This document shows positions 34,962 through 43,527 of a DNA stretch of 64,000 nucleotides, piece after piece. The notes below the pieces were generated by a model. The model saw only the letters and a program-made list of their open reading frames with translations. It searched no databases and was not told the DNA's origin. Numbering within the stretch: the stretch's first letter is position 1; the number at the start of each line of letters is the position of its first letter. The stretch spans positions 1-64,000 of the forward strand of contig JAWXUE010000002.1 in NCBI GenBank assembly GCA_044432925.1, read 5' to 3'. A program made the translations under genes and the position numbers. The stretch comes from JAWXUE01 sp044432925 (GTDB lineage: Bacteria > Bacillota_I > Bacilli_A > Acholeplasmatales > Anaeroplasmataceae).

Positions 34962-36713
34962 TTATTCACCTAGTAATATTTCTAATTCATCTACTAAACT
35001 TTCTAATCTTCTAACAACAGATAAGAATGCATCTTTTTTAGTTAAATCTACATTAGCTTTTTTAACTAATTCAACAGGATAATCAGATCCTCCAGATTTT
35101 AATAAAGTTAAGTAATCTTCAAGTCCATTATTGTTTTTAACATTTTCATACATCATAATACTTGCTGCATAAGATGTAGCATATTGATATACATAAAATG
35201 CTGTTGAATAGAAGTGAGGGATATAAGCCCATACAGCTTCTTTATATTGTTGTTTATCTAAATCTAAATCATAATATTGTTTATTTAAATCTTTCATTAT
35301 ATTAGATAATACTACATGATTAAATGATCCATTTTCTTCATAATATTTATGTGCTTGATATTCAAAATCAGCAAATAAAGATTGTCTATAAAACGTCCCA
35401 AGTAAGCCATCTATTGCACTTTGTAACATTACAATCTTTTCATTTTTATCATCTATTTTTGTTAGTAAATGATCTAGTAATAAATGTTCATTAAAGATAG
35501 ATGCAATCTCAGCAACAAACAATGTATAGTTAGCTGTTTCATGTGGTTGATATTTTTGAGAGAACTTAGTATGGATAGAATGTCCTGCTTCATGAGCAAG
35601 TGTAAAACATTCACCAATTGTATTATCAAAGTTCATTTTAATATATGGTTCTAAATTAACTACACCACAAGAAAATGCTCCTGATGATTTTCCATCTTTA
35701 GGATATACATCTACTAAATCATTTGCTAATACATCACAACCAAATTGATAAAATTCTCCACCTAATTTAGACATTGCTTCTAAACATATTTTTTTAGAAG
35801 TTTCATAATCAAATTTAGTTTTACTTTCTTTTAATTGTAATGGTCTATCATATGTATAATGTTCATCTAAATTAAAATATTTTTTTCTTAAGTTAAAATA
35901 TTTTTTTACAGGGTCTGTATTACTTTTAGTTGTTTCTATTAAATTTAAATATATTTGTTTATCTATATTATTAGAATATAATACCATATCTAATATTGAA
36001 TCATATCCACGAGCTTTAGCTTGTGCACTTCTAGATTGTATACAACCTAAATAAATAGAAGCATAAGTATTCTTTTTATCGAAGTAAGGTTTGTATGCAG
36101 CTTCAAATATTAATTTACGATCTTCTTGAGATTTTGTTGTTTGTAGGTATCCTCTAAAATTAGATACATTAATTGATAATGTTTCTTTAGTAGATAATGT
36201 TACATTAACATCACTAGCATCAGCTACACTTAATTGATCATATAAATTACTATAATTATTTAATGGTGCATTATAATGAGACATTAATAATTCTTCATTA
36301 GTTGATTTAATATAATTTTGTTCTCTAAATAATTTATCAAAGTTAAATTGATTTACATCATATTTTGTATCTTTAATAAAACTGTTTATTGTTTCTTGTC
36401 CTATTGATATTATTTCACTTGAAACAAAAGAAGTAGAACTAATAAAGTTCATATAAATACTTTGTACTTTATTTAATTGTTCTTGTATTTTAGCATCTTT
36501 TTGATTTAATGTACTTTTTAACATAGCATAAATATAAAGATGTTCTAATTTAATATCTAATTCTTTACTAAAATCTAAGTATTCTTGAAATACTTTTTTA
36601 TTATTTAATTTACCTTTATAACTTGTAATTTTATTACTACTCTCTATAAAGTTATTTAATTCAGTATTCCATACTTCATCATTTTTAAATATTTTTGTTA
36701 AATCCCAATTCAT
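34962..36713 (-). CDS. pepF: Oligoendopeptidase F (M3 family)
   Basis: 583-aa cytosolic zinc metallopeptidase that cleaves peptides of roughly 7-17 residues. The active site is LAHEAGHSIHTKFSQ (His374, Glu375, His378). The DRPLQL, GKSSGAFSCG and GLLGTFYRQSLFADFE blocks and the C-terminal DAFLSVVRRLESLVDELE are standard PepF. The ATG at 36713 is chosen because TTAGGAG ends 8-9 bases before it; another ATG at 36722 touches the ribosome site. Length is typical. Confidence 0.95.
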   Translation of the reverse strand: MNWDLTKIFKNDEVWNTELNNFIESSNKITSYKGKLNNKKVFQEYLDFSKELDIKLEHLYIYAMLKSTLNQKDAKIQEQLNKVQSIYMNFISSTSFVSSEIISIGQETINSFIKDTKYDVNQFNFDKLFREQNYIKSTNEELLMSHYNAPLNNYSNLYDQLSVADASDVNVTLSTKETLSINVSNFRGYLQTTKSQEDRKLIFEAAYKPYFDKKNTYASIYLGCIQSRSAQAKARGYDSILDMVLYSNNIDKQIYLNLIETTKSNTDPVKKYFNLRKKYFNLDEHYTYDRPLQLKESKTKFDYETSKKICLEAMSKLGGEFYQFGCDVLANDLVDVYPKDGKSSGAFSCGVVNLEPYIKMNFDNTIGECFTLAHEAGHSIHTKFSQKYQPHETANYTLFVAEIASIFNEHLLLDHLLTKIDDKNEKIVMLQSAIDGLLGTFYRQSLFADFEYQAHKYYEENGSFNHVVLSNIMKDLNKQYYDLDLDKQQYKEAVWAYIPHFYSTAFYVYQYATSYAASIMMYENVKNNNGLEDYLTLLKSGGSDYPVELVKKANVDLTKKDAFLSVVRRLESLVDELEILLGE

Positions 36714-36760
36714 TTTAATCATCTCCTAATTGTAATAATACCATATTGTTTATTATTTAT

Positions 36761-36788
36761 AAAGAAAAAAGAAGACCTTAGTCTTCTT
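36761..36788 (-). terminator. Terminator after jag
   Basis: AAGAAGAC, loop, GTCTTCTT on the minus strand followed by TTTTTCTTT. It overlaps the jag stop codon. Confidence 0.8.
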
Positions 36789-37389
36789 AGTTTTTAGGTT
36801 TAATTACGATTGCTCTATTTTCCCCTTGACCTTCAGATTGAGTTATTACATCTCTCCAATCAGAAAGTTTAGCATGAATAATTCTACGTTCAAATGAATT
36901 CATTGCATCAAGTTTAACTTCTATTTTAGTTCTAGCAACTTCTTTAGCAGTTTTTGTTGCAACAATTTCTAATTGGCTTCTACGTTTTTCTCTGTAACCA
37001 CCAATATCAATTGTAACTATTTGGTGTACTCCACTATAACTTCTTAATAAGTCTCTTACTAAGTTTTGTAGTGCTTCTAATGTACGACCTTTAAATCCAA
37101 TTAATAATGAGTTTTCAGAAGAGAAGATGTTATAAGTAATTTCTCCCTCATCTAAAGATGATTTAGCTTCTAACTTATATTCTATATTAAATTGATTTAA
37201 TATCGCTTCAATATATCTTTTTCCTTCTAAAGTTAAGTTAATATCAACTAAAGCTTCAACTAACATATTTTCTTCAGTTTCTTCTAATACAGTTAAAAAT
37301 ATTTTTTCACTTGAAATATTAAATTTACTAACAGCAATATCCATTGCTTCATCTAAATCTTTAGCGTTAAATTCTTCTTTTCTTAACAT
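36787..37389 (-). CDS. jag: RNA-binding protein Jag/KhpB
   Basis: 200 aa with three domains in order: an N-terminal Jag domain (residues 1-50, FNAKDLDEAMDIAVSKF), a KH domain (about 70-145, IFSSENSLLIGFKGRTLEALQNLV with a GFKG variant of the GxxG loop), and an R3H domain (about 145-200, MNSFERRIIHAKLSDW...SEGQGENRAIVIKP). KhpB binds RNA with KhpA and affects cell elongation and, in Bacillus, accompanies SpoIIIJ. It lies 14 bp after yidC in the conserved rpmH-rnpA-yidC-jag operon. Confidence 0.95.
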   Translation of the reverse strand: MLRKEEFNAKDLDEAMDIAVSKFNISSEKIFLTVLEETEENMLVEALVDINLTLEGKRYIEAILNQFNIEYKLEAKSSLDEGEITYNIFSSENSLLIGFKGRTLEALQNLVRDLLRSYSGVHQIVTIDIGGYREKRRSQLEIVATKTAKEVARTKIEVKLDAMNSFERRIIHAKLSDWRDVITQSEGQGENRAIVIKPKN

Positions 37390-37403
37390 ATTTTCACCAC
37401 TTC

Positions 37404-38369
37404 TTATTTATTTTCATTAGAAACTACATCAATAATTTCTCTTTTTGAGTCTTTTTTATTTTCTCTTAATTCTTTTGGATCAATAAAATCAGAACTGTTC
37501 ATTTTACGATAATTTTTTTCTTGTAATTTTCTTGTTAGAATGAATTGTCCTAAACTGAATGTATTACCAATTACCCAATATAAAGCAAGTCCAGTTTCTT
37601 GTGTTGCAATCATCCCTAACATTACAGGTGAGATGATTAATAATATTTTCATATTTTTTTGCATTGCCTCAGATTGAGGATTTTTATTTGGAATATTTTT
37701 AGCATAAGAAGGTTTCTTTTGAGAAAGCTTTTGTTGTAGAATCATTGTTCCAACAACTATTGCTACTAAAAATCCATTAAAAATTTGATTTTTTAATTCT
37801 CCAGAATATAAACTACCATTTAAATCAAAACCTAAGAAGTTATGGTTAGTTAAAGTTAACGCTCCACCTTCAACAGTAATACGTTTAATAACAGTATACA
37901 TTGCTGTAAATATTGGAAATTGTAATGGAAGAGCTAAACATCCTAATGGATTAATACCATGTTTTTTGTATATAGCTTGCATTTCCATTTGTTTTCTTTG
38001 ATTACTTTGAGGATCTGTTCTACCAGCATATTTCATTTGTACTCTTGTCATATCATCTTGAGCTAATTGCATTTTAAACATAGTGTTATTAGCACCAGAA
38101 TAAATTGGCCAAGCAATAGATCTAACAATAATAGTTGTGAAAATTAATCCCCAACCAAATGAACCACCAAATAAATTACCAATTGAATTCATAAGCCATC
38201 CGATAGGCCATAATAATAACCAACCGAATAAGTTTGTTTCATCTGAAAATTTATTTAATGGAGCTTCGTACATTTCAGCTCCACATCCACTTAAAGAAAC
38301 CACAAAAACTAATAATAGAAGAACTAATACTATTCTTTTGTAATTCCATTTATTAATAAAATTTGTCAT
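37404..38369 (-). CDS. yidC: Membrane protein insertase YidC/SpoIIIJ
   Basis: 321-aa Oxa1-family insertase for Sec-dependent and Sec-independent membrane proteins. A lipoprotein signal is evident: LLLLVFVVSLSGCG with lipobox Cys29. Five membrane segments follow; the conserved hydrophilic-groove Arg is Arg83 in IIVRSIAWPIYS. The cytosolic hairpin contains QMKYAGRTDPQSNQRKQMEM and NPLGCLALPLQFPIFTAMY. The basic C-terminal tail (ENKKDSKREI) is shorter than in Streptococcus YidC2. It overlaps rnpA by ATGA. Confidence 0.96.
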   Translation of the reverse strand: MTNFINKWNYKRIVLVLLLLVFVVSLSGCGAEMYEAPLNKFSDETNLFGWLLLWPIGWLMNSIGNLFGGSFGWGLIFTTIIVRSIAWPIYSGANNTMFKMQLAQDDMTRVQMKYAGRTDPQSNQRKQMEMQAIYKKHGINPLGCLALPLQFPIFTAMYTVIKRITVEGGALTLTNHNFLGFDLNGSLYSGELKNQIFNGFLVAIVVGTMILQQKLSQKKPSYAKNIPNKNPQSEAMQKNMKILLIISPVMLGMIATQETGLALYWVIGNTFSLGQFILTRKLQEKNYRKMNSSDFIDPKELRENKKDSKREIIDVVSNENK

Positions 38370-38716
38370 TTGTTTGTCTCCTCAGACCATACGTCTAATG
38401 TTTTTAATATTTTTTTAATTTGAAATAATCTATCGTCATGAGATAAAGTTAAACTATCTTTTCTCGCTATAACAAATATGTTAAAGTTTTTAAGATTGTT
38501 TTTATATATATTTATAATATTTTTAATTTGTCTTTTCTGACGATTTCTTACTACAGCATTCCCTATTTTTTTAGAAACACTCATTGCTAATCGAAAATGT
38601 TTGGTTTCGTGATTTTTAGTTACATAAATAATGTAATATTTATTTCCGCTAGATTTCTTTTTTCGTAAGATTGTTTCTATTTCTTTACTTTTTTTAATTC
38701 TATATTCTTTTTTCAT
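38366..38716 (-). CDS. rnpA: Ribonuclease P protein component
   Basis: 116-aa basic protein subunit of RNase P, which matures tRNA 5' ends. Family marks are YRIKKSKEIETILRKKKSSGN, RLAMSVSKKIGNAVVRNRQKRQIKN (the RNR motif) and FNIFVIARKDSLTLSHDD. The spacing between AAGGGAG and the ATG is about 15 bases, longer than usual, and the site falls in the 3' arm of a possible attenuator after rpmH. Confidence 0.95.
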   Translation of the reverse strand: MKKEYRIKKSKEIETILRKKKSSGNKYYIIYVTKNHETKHFRLAMSVSKKIGNAVVRNRQKRQIKNIINIYKNNLKNFNIFVIARKDSLTLSHDDRLFQIKKILKTLDVWSEETNK

Positions 38717-38770
38717 ATAAATAAAAAAGAACTCCCTTAAAAAAGAATAATCAATTTCAGGTAAGTTCTA
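38710..38770 (-). terminator. Possible attenuator between rpmH and rnpA
   Basis: On the minus strand AGAACT (38764-38769) can pair with AGTTCT (38728-38733), with additional partial CCT/AGG pairing, followed by TTTTTATTT. The loop is long (about 30 nt), so it is weak. It would let rpmH be expressed more than rnpA. Confidence 0.4.
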
Positions 38771-38785
38771 GTTATTATTAGATTA

Positions 38786-38920
38786 TTATACAGTTAATTC
38801 TTTACGTCCTCTTTGACGACGACGTTTTAAAACTAAACGTCCTCCCACAGTAGCCATTCTAGCTCTGAATCCGTGAGTTTTTTGTCTTTTACGTTTATTA
38901 GGTTGATATGTTCTTTTCAT
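38786..38920 (-). CDS. rpmH: Large ribosomal subunit protein bL34
   Basis: 44 aa, shorter than ordinary ORF cut-offs. The translation starts MKRTYQPNKRKRQKTHGFRA and ends RRRQRGRKELTV, a full-length bL34 with the invariant KRTYQPN start and the GFRARMAT motif. AAAGGCGG precedes the ATG. It is the first gene of the rpmH-rnpA-yidC-jag operon and lies directly left of oriC, as in nearly all Firmicutes. Confidence 0.97.
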   Translation of the reverse strand: MKRTYQPNKRKRQKTHGFRARMATVGGRLVLKRRRQRGRKELTV

Positions 38921-38958
38921 TTGAGTAAACCGCCTTTCTTACGAAACCATGCTTGTAT

Positions 38959-38988
38959 ATTTTACTATGAATTAGTACATTTTGTCAA
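38959..38988 (-). promoter_or_regulatory. rpmH operon promoter
   Basis: On the minus strand TTGACA (38983-38988), 18-bp spacer, TAAAAT (38959-38964). Confidence 0.65.
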
Positions 38989-38989
38989 G

Positions 38990-39300
38990 ATGTAATTAAA
39001 AATTTATTAAATATAATGATTTTAGTAAAATTTAAATTTTTTATAAAAATAATATCAATATAAAATATAACAATTTATTAAGTAAATCAAAGTAAAAAAA
39101 ATTAAAAAATGTTGATAAATTTGTGTATAAATTAAACCAAAATGTTGATAAGTTGTCCACTACTTTATCCACATGTTGATATGTGGATAAATGTATTAAA
39201 TTGGGCTGTATAGCCAAATATTTAGTGAGTTATCCACATTTTACTATAAAATTTAGTCGAAATGTGAAAAAGTTATCCACATTTTTAGTGGAAAAATAAA
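38990..39300. other. Replication origin, upstream part (oriC / DnaA-box cluster)
   Basis: Exact DnaA boxes: TTATCCACA at 39165-39173, 39230-39238 and 39273-39281, and TGTGGATAA at 39182-39190. One-mismatch boxes: TGTTGATAA at 39110-39118 and 39143-39151, and TGTGTATAA at 39122-39130. The flank 38990-39110 is almost pure A/T. The position between rpmH and dnaA is the canonical Firmicutes origin. Confidence 0.93.
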
Positions 39301-39302
39301 CA

Positions 39303-39330
39303 TTGATTTTATATATATTTAGGATATAAT
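39303..39330 (+). promoter_or_regulatory. dnaA promoter
   Basis: TTGATT (39303-39308), 16-bp spacer, TATAAT (39325-39330). It lies directly downstream of the DnaA boxes, which permits autorepression. Confidence 0.7.
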
Positions 39331-39363
39331 GTAGACACATAAAAGAAAATAGGGGGTGTTATT

Positions 39364-40689
39364 ATCGAAGCTTATGAAAGTATATGGAATAACGTATTAC
39401 AACGTGTTGAAGAATCATATGATGAACAAACATTTAATGAGATATTTGCTTGTTGTACATACAATAATTTTGAAAATGGTTATATAAATATTGTTGCACC
39501 AGATGATTTTATTAAAACTAGATTAAATAAATTCCATAATAATAAAATAAACGAGATATTATCAAAATTAACAACAGAAAATGTAAAAATTAAGTTTTTC
39601 TTACAACATGAATTAGAAGTAGAATCTAATGTAGAAGATATTGAACCTATTTTATTATATAGAAATAATTTAAAAACAACTTATAGTTTTAATAACTTTG
39701 TTGTTGGGCAATCTAATAGATTTGCTTTTCAATTAGCAACTAAAATTGCTGATCAACCAGGTATGGTAGCTAATCCTTTTTATATATTTGGTTCTGTAGG
39801 ATTAGGTAAAACTCATTTAATGCAAGGTATAGGTAATTATATATTAGATACTGATATAAATAAACAAGTATTATATGTTAAAGCTGATCAATTTATTGAA
39901 GATTATTCTAAATTTTGTAAGAATGAAATGCCTGAATTTACTGATAAATATAGAAATTTAGATATTTTATTAATAGATGATATTCAAGTATTAGAAATTG
40001 GTAAGAAATCACAAATAGAATTCTTTAAAGTTTTTGATTTATTATTTAATGAAAATAAGCAAATTATTATAACATCTGACCGTCCTGCTAATGAATTAAA
40101 TATAATGGAACGTTTAACTTCTAGATTTAGTGCAGGTTTAACAGTAGATATTCAAACACCTAATTTAGATCATCGTGTAAGTATACTTAGAAAAAAAGTT
40201 GCTGAAACAACTAATTTAGAAGTAGAAGATAGTGTATTAGATTTTATAGCTGCTGTATTTACTAATAATATTAGAGAATTAGAAGGTGCTTTCACAAGAG
40301 TTTTATACTATTGTACAACATGTGATATACCTATTACATTAGAAAATGCTCAAGAAGCATTAGGACCTTTAATAAATAATAGAAGAATTAGTAATAATCA
40401 TAATGAAAGTAACTTTACTAAAGTACAAGATGTTGTAGCAAGTTTCTTTAATATAACAATAGATGATTTAATTGGAAGTAAAAGACAAGCTAAATTTGTT
40501 TTAGCACGTCATATTGCAATGTATATATTAAAAAATACATATGGTTTATCTTATAAAAAGATCGGTAGTTTATTTTCTAATAGAGATCATTCAACAATTA
40601 TCTCAGGATGCGATAAAATTGAAACAGAATTAAAGATTAATGAAGAAGTTAAATTAGCTTATGATACTATAATGAAAAAAGTACAATAA
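39364..40689 (+). CDS. dnaA: Chromosomal replication initiator DnaA
   Basis: 441 aa if started at the ATC at 39364. The domains are: I (1-80, AYESIWNNVLQRVEESYDEQTF), a short II, the AAA+ domain III (Walker A GSVGLGKTHLMQ with Lys149; Walker B DILLIDDIQ; GLTVDIQTPNLDHR), and domain IV with the box-recognition motif SNRDHSTIISGCDKIE. The frame has no ATG, GTG or TTG between the in-frame TAA at 39340 and residue 135. AGGGGGTG at 39351-39358 is a strong ribosome site 7 bases before ATC 39364 and 4 before ATT 39361. The ATC aligns with Met1 of B. subtilis DnaA. A canonical internal ATG would delete domain I and part of the AAA+ entry, so I infer a non-canonical start. Confidence 0.93.
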   Translation: MEAYESIWNNVLQRVEESYDEQTFNEIFACCTYNNFENGYINIVAPDDFIKTRLNKFHNNKINEILSKLTTENVKIKFFLQHELEVESNVEDIEPILLYRNNLKTTYSFNNFVVGQSNRFAFQLATKIADQPGMVANPFYIFGSVGLGKTHLMQGIGNYILDTDINKQVLYVKADQFIEDYSKFCKNEMPEFTDKYRNLDILLIDDIQVLEIGKKSQIEFFKVFDLLFNENKQIIITSDRPANELNIMERLTSRFSAGLTVDIQTPNLDHRVSILRKKVAETTNLEVEDSVLDFIAAVFTNNIRELEGAFTRVLYYCTTCDIPITLENAQEALGPLINNRRISNNHNESNFTKVQDVVASFFNITIDDLIGSKRQAKFVLARHIAMYILKNTYGLSYKKIGSLFSNRDHSTIISGCDKIETELKINEEVKLAYDTIMKKVQ

Positions 40690-40847
40690 AGTTATCCCCA
40701 AACTTATCAACATTAATCCACAATGTAATCCACATATAAAAATTCAAATTATAAGCGTAGTTATGGTGTTATTTTAGTTATCCACAAATCCACACTTATA
40801 ATAATAGTAGTAATATAAAATAATATAATAAATAAAGGAGAAATGAA
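40690..40847. other. Replication origin, downstream part (DnaA boxes plus DnaA-trio-like tract)
   Basis: Between dnaA and dnaN: TTATCCCCA (40692-40700), TTATCAACA (40704-40712), TAATCCACA (40714-40722 and 40726-40734), TTATCCACA (40778-40786) and AAATCCACA (40787-40795). These are followed by TAATAATAGTAGTAATA (about 40799-40815), which resembles the DnaA-trio repeats next to the unwinding site in B. subtilis. This is a bipartite origin as in Bacillus. Confidence 0.8.
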
Positions 40848-41981
40848 ATGAATTTCACAATCGATAGAGAAGTCTTTTTAGAAAATTTAATTATAGTTTC
40901 TAGAGCACTTCCAGTAAAAACAGCAATGCCTATATTAACAGGTATTAAAATAGAAGCAATAAATAAACAATTATTATTAACAGCAAATAATACTGACTTA
41001 TCAATTCAAGTAGCTATAGATCATGAATCTTTAATAATAGAAAGTGATGGAACTATAGTATATGATGGTAAACAATTAGTAGAAATAGTACGTGCTCAAC
41101 ATTCTAAATCTATTAGTATGACATTAGAAGAAGATAAAGTAGTTATATTAAAAGCTGAACGTTATAAATCAGATTTAATTTTATTTGATTCAAGTAATTA
41201 TCCTAATATAGATTTTATTCCTATGAGTAAAACATTAGTATTAGATGCTAAATTAATTAAACAATTAATAAAAGAAACTTCTTATGCAGCAGCAACATCA
41301 GAAAAAAGACCAATCTTAACAGGTGTTAACTTAAAATATAAAGATGGTGTATTAACTGCTATAGCAACAGATTCATTTAGATTAAGTCGTAAATATATTT
41401 ATACAGAAAATATTAATGATAACTTTGATTTAGTAATTCCTCAAAAAACTTTAGAAGAATTATTAAAAACTATAGAGTTATATAATGAAAATTTAGAAAT
41501 AGCATTTACTTCAAATAAAATATTATTTAAATTTAAAAATACTTTATTCCAATCAAGATTATTAGAAGGAGCATATCCTGATACATCTAGATTAATACCA
41601 GATGATTTACCTATTAACTTAAAGTTTAATAAAGAAGATTTAATTGGAGCTATTGAACGTGTAGGTGTATTATCTCCTAAAGATAAAGAAAACAATTATA
41701 ATATTGTTAGATTATTTAATAAAGATGCACAAGTTTGTGAGATTATGACTAAAAATAATGAAAAAGGTGCAGCAACAGAACAAATAATACAATTAGAAGC
41801 TGGAGAATATGTTCCATTAAAAATAGCATTCTCTGCTAAGTATATTCTTGATGCATTAAAATCATTCTCATCAACTGAAATAATTTTAAGTTTTTCAGGA
41901 GAAGTAAAACCTTTTATTATTCAAGGAGAAAGTGATGTTAATTTAACTCACTTAATATTACCTATTAGAGTTGATTGGTAA
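40848..41981 (+). CDS. dnaN: DNA polymerase III beta subunit (sliding clamp)
   Basis: 377-aa clamp. Recognisable parts are the N-terminal MNFTIDREVFLENLIIVSRALP, LTGIKIEA, the domain-2 TSEKRPILTGVNLKY followed by ATDSFRLSRKYI, and the C-terminal FSAKYILDALKSF with a terminal LPIRVDW. AAAGGAG precedes the ATG. It follows the second DnaA-box cluster in the standard dnaA-dnaN order. Confidence 0.97.
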   Translation: MNFTIDREVFLENLIIVSRALPVKTAMPILTGIKIEAINKQLLLTANNTDLSIQVAIDHESLIIESDGTIVYDGKQLVEIVRAQHSKSISMTLEEDKVVILKAERYKSDLILFDSSNYPNIDFIPMSKTLVLDAKLIKQLIKETSYAAATSEKRPILTGVNLKYKDGVLTAIATDSFRLSRKYIYTENINDNFDLVIPQKTLEELLKTIELYNENLEIAFTSNKILFKFKNTLFQSRLLEGAYPDTSRLIPDDLPINLKFNKEDLIGAIERVGVLSPKDKENNYNIVRLFNKDAQVCEIMTKNNEKGAATEQIIQLEAGEYVPLKIAFSAKYILDALKSFSSTEIILSFSGEVKPFIIQGESDVNLTHLILPIRVDW

Positions 41982-42016
41982 TAATTCCAAGTCAAGTACA
42001 GATTGACTAAATCCTA

Positions 42017-42045
42017 TTGTTTATCCATGTCAAAACCTATATAAT
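42017..42045 (+). promoter_or_regulatory. Promoter of the PoNi-like gene
   Basis: TTGTTT (42017-42022), 17-bp spacer, TATAAT (42040-42045). Confidence 0.6.
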
Positions 42046-42074
42046 AATAGCATAAAAATAAAGGAGAATTGATC

Positions 42075-42728
42075 ATGAGAGACAATCAAAAAACAAAAGA
42101 ATATTTCGAAGAGTATTTAGCAAAACAAGAAACAAAAATTGCAACAACAAAACCTATGTTTGACCCAGCAAATCCAAACCCAATGGCTGCTCATATGTTA
42201 TTTAGAGCACAATTTAATAAATTAATGGGATTATTTTCAATTGGTGGATCAAAAGAAGAATTAGTAGTTGCGTTAAATGATGTTCTAACAACATGTGAAT
42301 GTAAAGATGATATGGAATATGATGATTTAGTATCATTATTATCATTAGCGTATTTATTAGATGTTAACCCTGAAAAAGGATTAAAAGAAACAATTTATTT
42401 CAAAATTGATACATTCTTATGTATGTTAACAGATGCGTTAAATATTACACCAGATTGTGAAATTGAAACAGCGAATTACGATCCATATGATTTCTTATTT
42501 AATAATATTAATAAAAATAGTACTAAAGAAGAAGTTGAAGCTGCTTTATTAGAATATTTAGAAGATGAGTGGTATGATTTAAGTGAAGATTGGTATTGGT
42601 TTGAAACTTTAGATAATAGTAATAATGTATATTTCGGTTATTGGAGTTTTGAAGCTATGGCAATAGCTAAGATGTTTGACATCGATTTAACAAAATTAAT
42701 AGAGTCAGATTTTTTCTCTAAAATATAA
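42075..42728 (+). CDS. PoNe immunity protein-like (DUF1911-type) protein
   Basis: 217-aa cytosolic, acidic protein. The C-terminal part has the DUF1911 look: WYWFETLDNSNNVYFGYWSFEAMAIAKMFDID, matching the family pattern of a GYWSFEAA block followed by hydrophobic residues and Asp. Proteins with this domain include immunity partners of PoNe DNase polymorphic toxins. Here there is no toxin or secretion gene adjacent, so it would be an orphan immunity gene or a domesticated relative. AAGGAG lies 8 bases before the ATG. It has its own promoter and terminator. The family call is from pattern memory and is moderate. Confidence 0.55.
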   Translation: MRDNQKTKEYFEEYLAKQETKIATTKPMFDPANPNPMAAHMLFRAQFNKLMGLFSIGGSKEELVVALNDVLTTCECKDDMEYDDLVSLLSLAYLLDVNPEKGLKETIYFKIDTFLCMLTDALNITPDCEIETANYDPYDFLFNNINKNSTKEEVEAALLEYLEDEWYDLSEDWYWFETLDNSNNVYFGYWSFEAMAIAKMFDIDLTKLIESDFFSKI

Positions 42729-42739
42729 AATAATAAAAG

Positions 42740-42764
42740 TCCATTTTAATTAATGGATTTTTTT
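42740..42764 (+). terminator. Terminator after the PoNi-like gene
   Basis: TCCATT and AATGGA arms followed by T7. Confidence 0.75.
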
Positions 42765-42776
42765 ATTGTCTAAATA

Positions 42777-42785
42777 TGTTATAAT
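42777..42785 (+). promoter_or_regulatory. Extended -10 promoter of the ABC-2 operon
   Basis: TGTTATAAT, i.e. TG-n-TATAAT. The -35 region is poor. Confidence 0.5.
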
Positions 42786-42831
42786 ATGTTTTATATAAGA
42801 ATAATATGTATAAAGAAAGGGAGAAATTTAT

Positions 42832-43527
42832 ATGTTAAAACTTGAATTAAATAATGTAACAAAAAAATATAAATATAAAACAGCATTAGATAATATGAAT
42901 TTAATAATAGATGAACCAGGTGTAGTAGGATTTTTTGGACCTAATGGAAGTGGAAAAACAACAACTATTAAAATATTAGCTTCATTATTAAAACAATATA
43001 CAGGTGAAGTATTAATAAATGGATTAAAACCAGGATTAGATACTAAATCAATAGTATCTTATTTACCAGATAGAAACTTTTTAGAAGATAATAAAAAAGT
43101 TAGTTATGCATTAAAAATATTTAATGATTTTTATTTAGACTTTGATATTGATTTAGCAAAAAGTTTATTAGAAAAATTTAAAATAAGTGAAGAAACAATG
43201 GTATATGCATTATCAAAAGGAAATAAAGAGAAATTACATACTATATTAGTTATATCAAGAAGAGCTAAAATATATTTATTTGATGAACCTATTGCTGGGG
43301 TAGATCCTGCTAGTAGAGAAGTAGTATTTAATTTAATAACACAAAATTGTAGTAAAGATGCAATAGTATTATTAACAACACATTTAATATTAGATGTTGA
43401 AAATATAATAGATAGAGCAATCTTCATAAAAGAAGGTCAAGTAGTATTAAATGAAACAAAAGAACAATTTAAAAGTAATGAGACTTCATTAAATGATAGA
43501 TTTAAGGAGGAATTCAAATGTTTTTAA
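42832..43527 (+). CDS. ABC transporter ATP-binding protein (YtrB-like)
   Basis: 231-aa ATPase. Walker A is FFGPNGSGKTTTIK, the signature is the variant YALSKGNKEKL, Walker B is KIYLFDEPIAGVDP and the switch is LLTTHLILDVENI. The LSKGN signature and short length resemble the YtrB/BcrA group of ABC-2 exporters. It overlaps the permease by 10 bp. The pair interrupts the usual dnaN-yaaA-recF order. The substrate is unknown; cell-envelope or bacteriocin-related export is typical for the group. Confidence 0.9.
   Translation: MLKLELNNVTKKYKYKTALDNMNLIIDEPGVVGFFGPNGSGKTTTIKILASLLKQYTGEVLINGLKPGLDTKSIVSYLPDRNFLEDNKKVSYALKIFNDFYLDFDIDLAKSLLEKFKISEETMVYALSKGNKEKLHTILVISRRAKIYLFDEPIAGVDPASREVVFNLITQNCSKDAIVLLTTHLILDVENIIDRAIFIKEGQVVLNETKEQFKSNETSLNDRFKEEFKCF

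Noticed and set aside
39356..39358. GTG as the dnaA start
   Set aside because: It is out of frame with the conserved DnaA N-terminus; using it gives an unrelated short peptide.
39763..40689. dnaA starting at ATG 39763
   Set aside because: It would remove domain I and the start of the AAA+ domain, although the upstream 400 bases encode recognisable DnaA sequence.
41990..42008. AGTCAA/TTGACT inverted repeat after dnaN as a terminator
   Set aside because: Six-bp stem without T-tract; may be chance.
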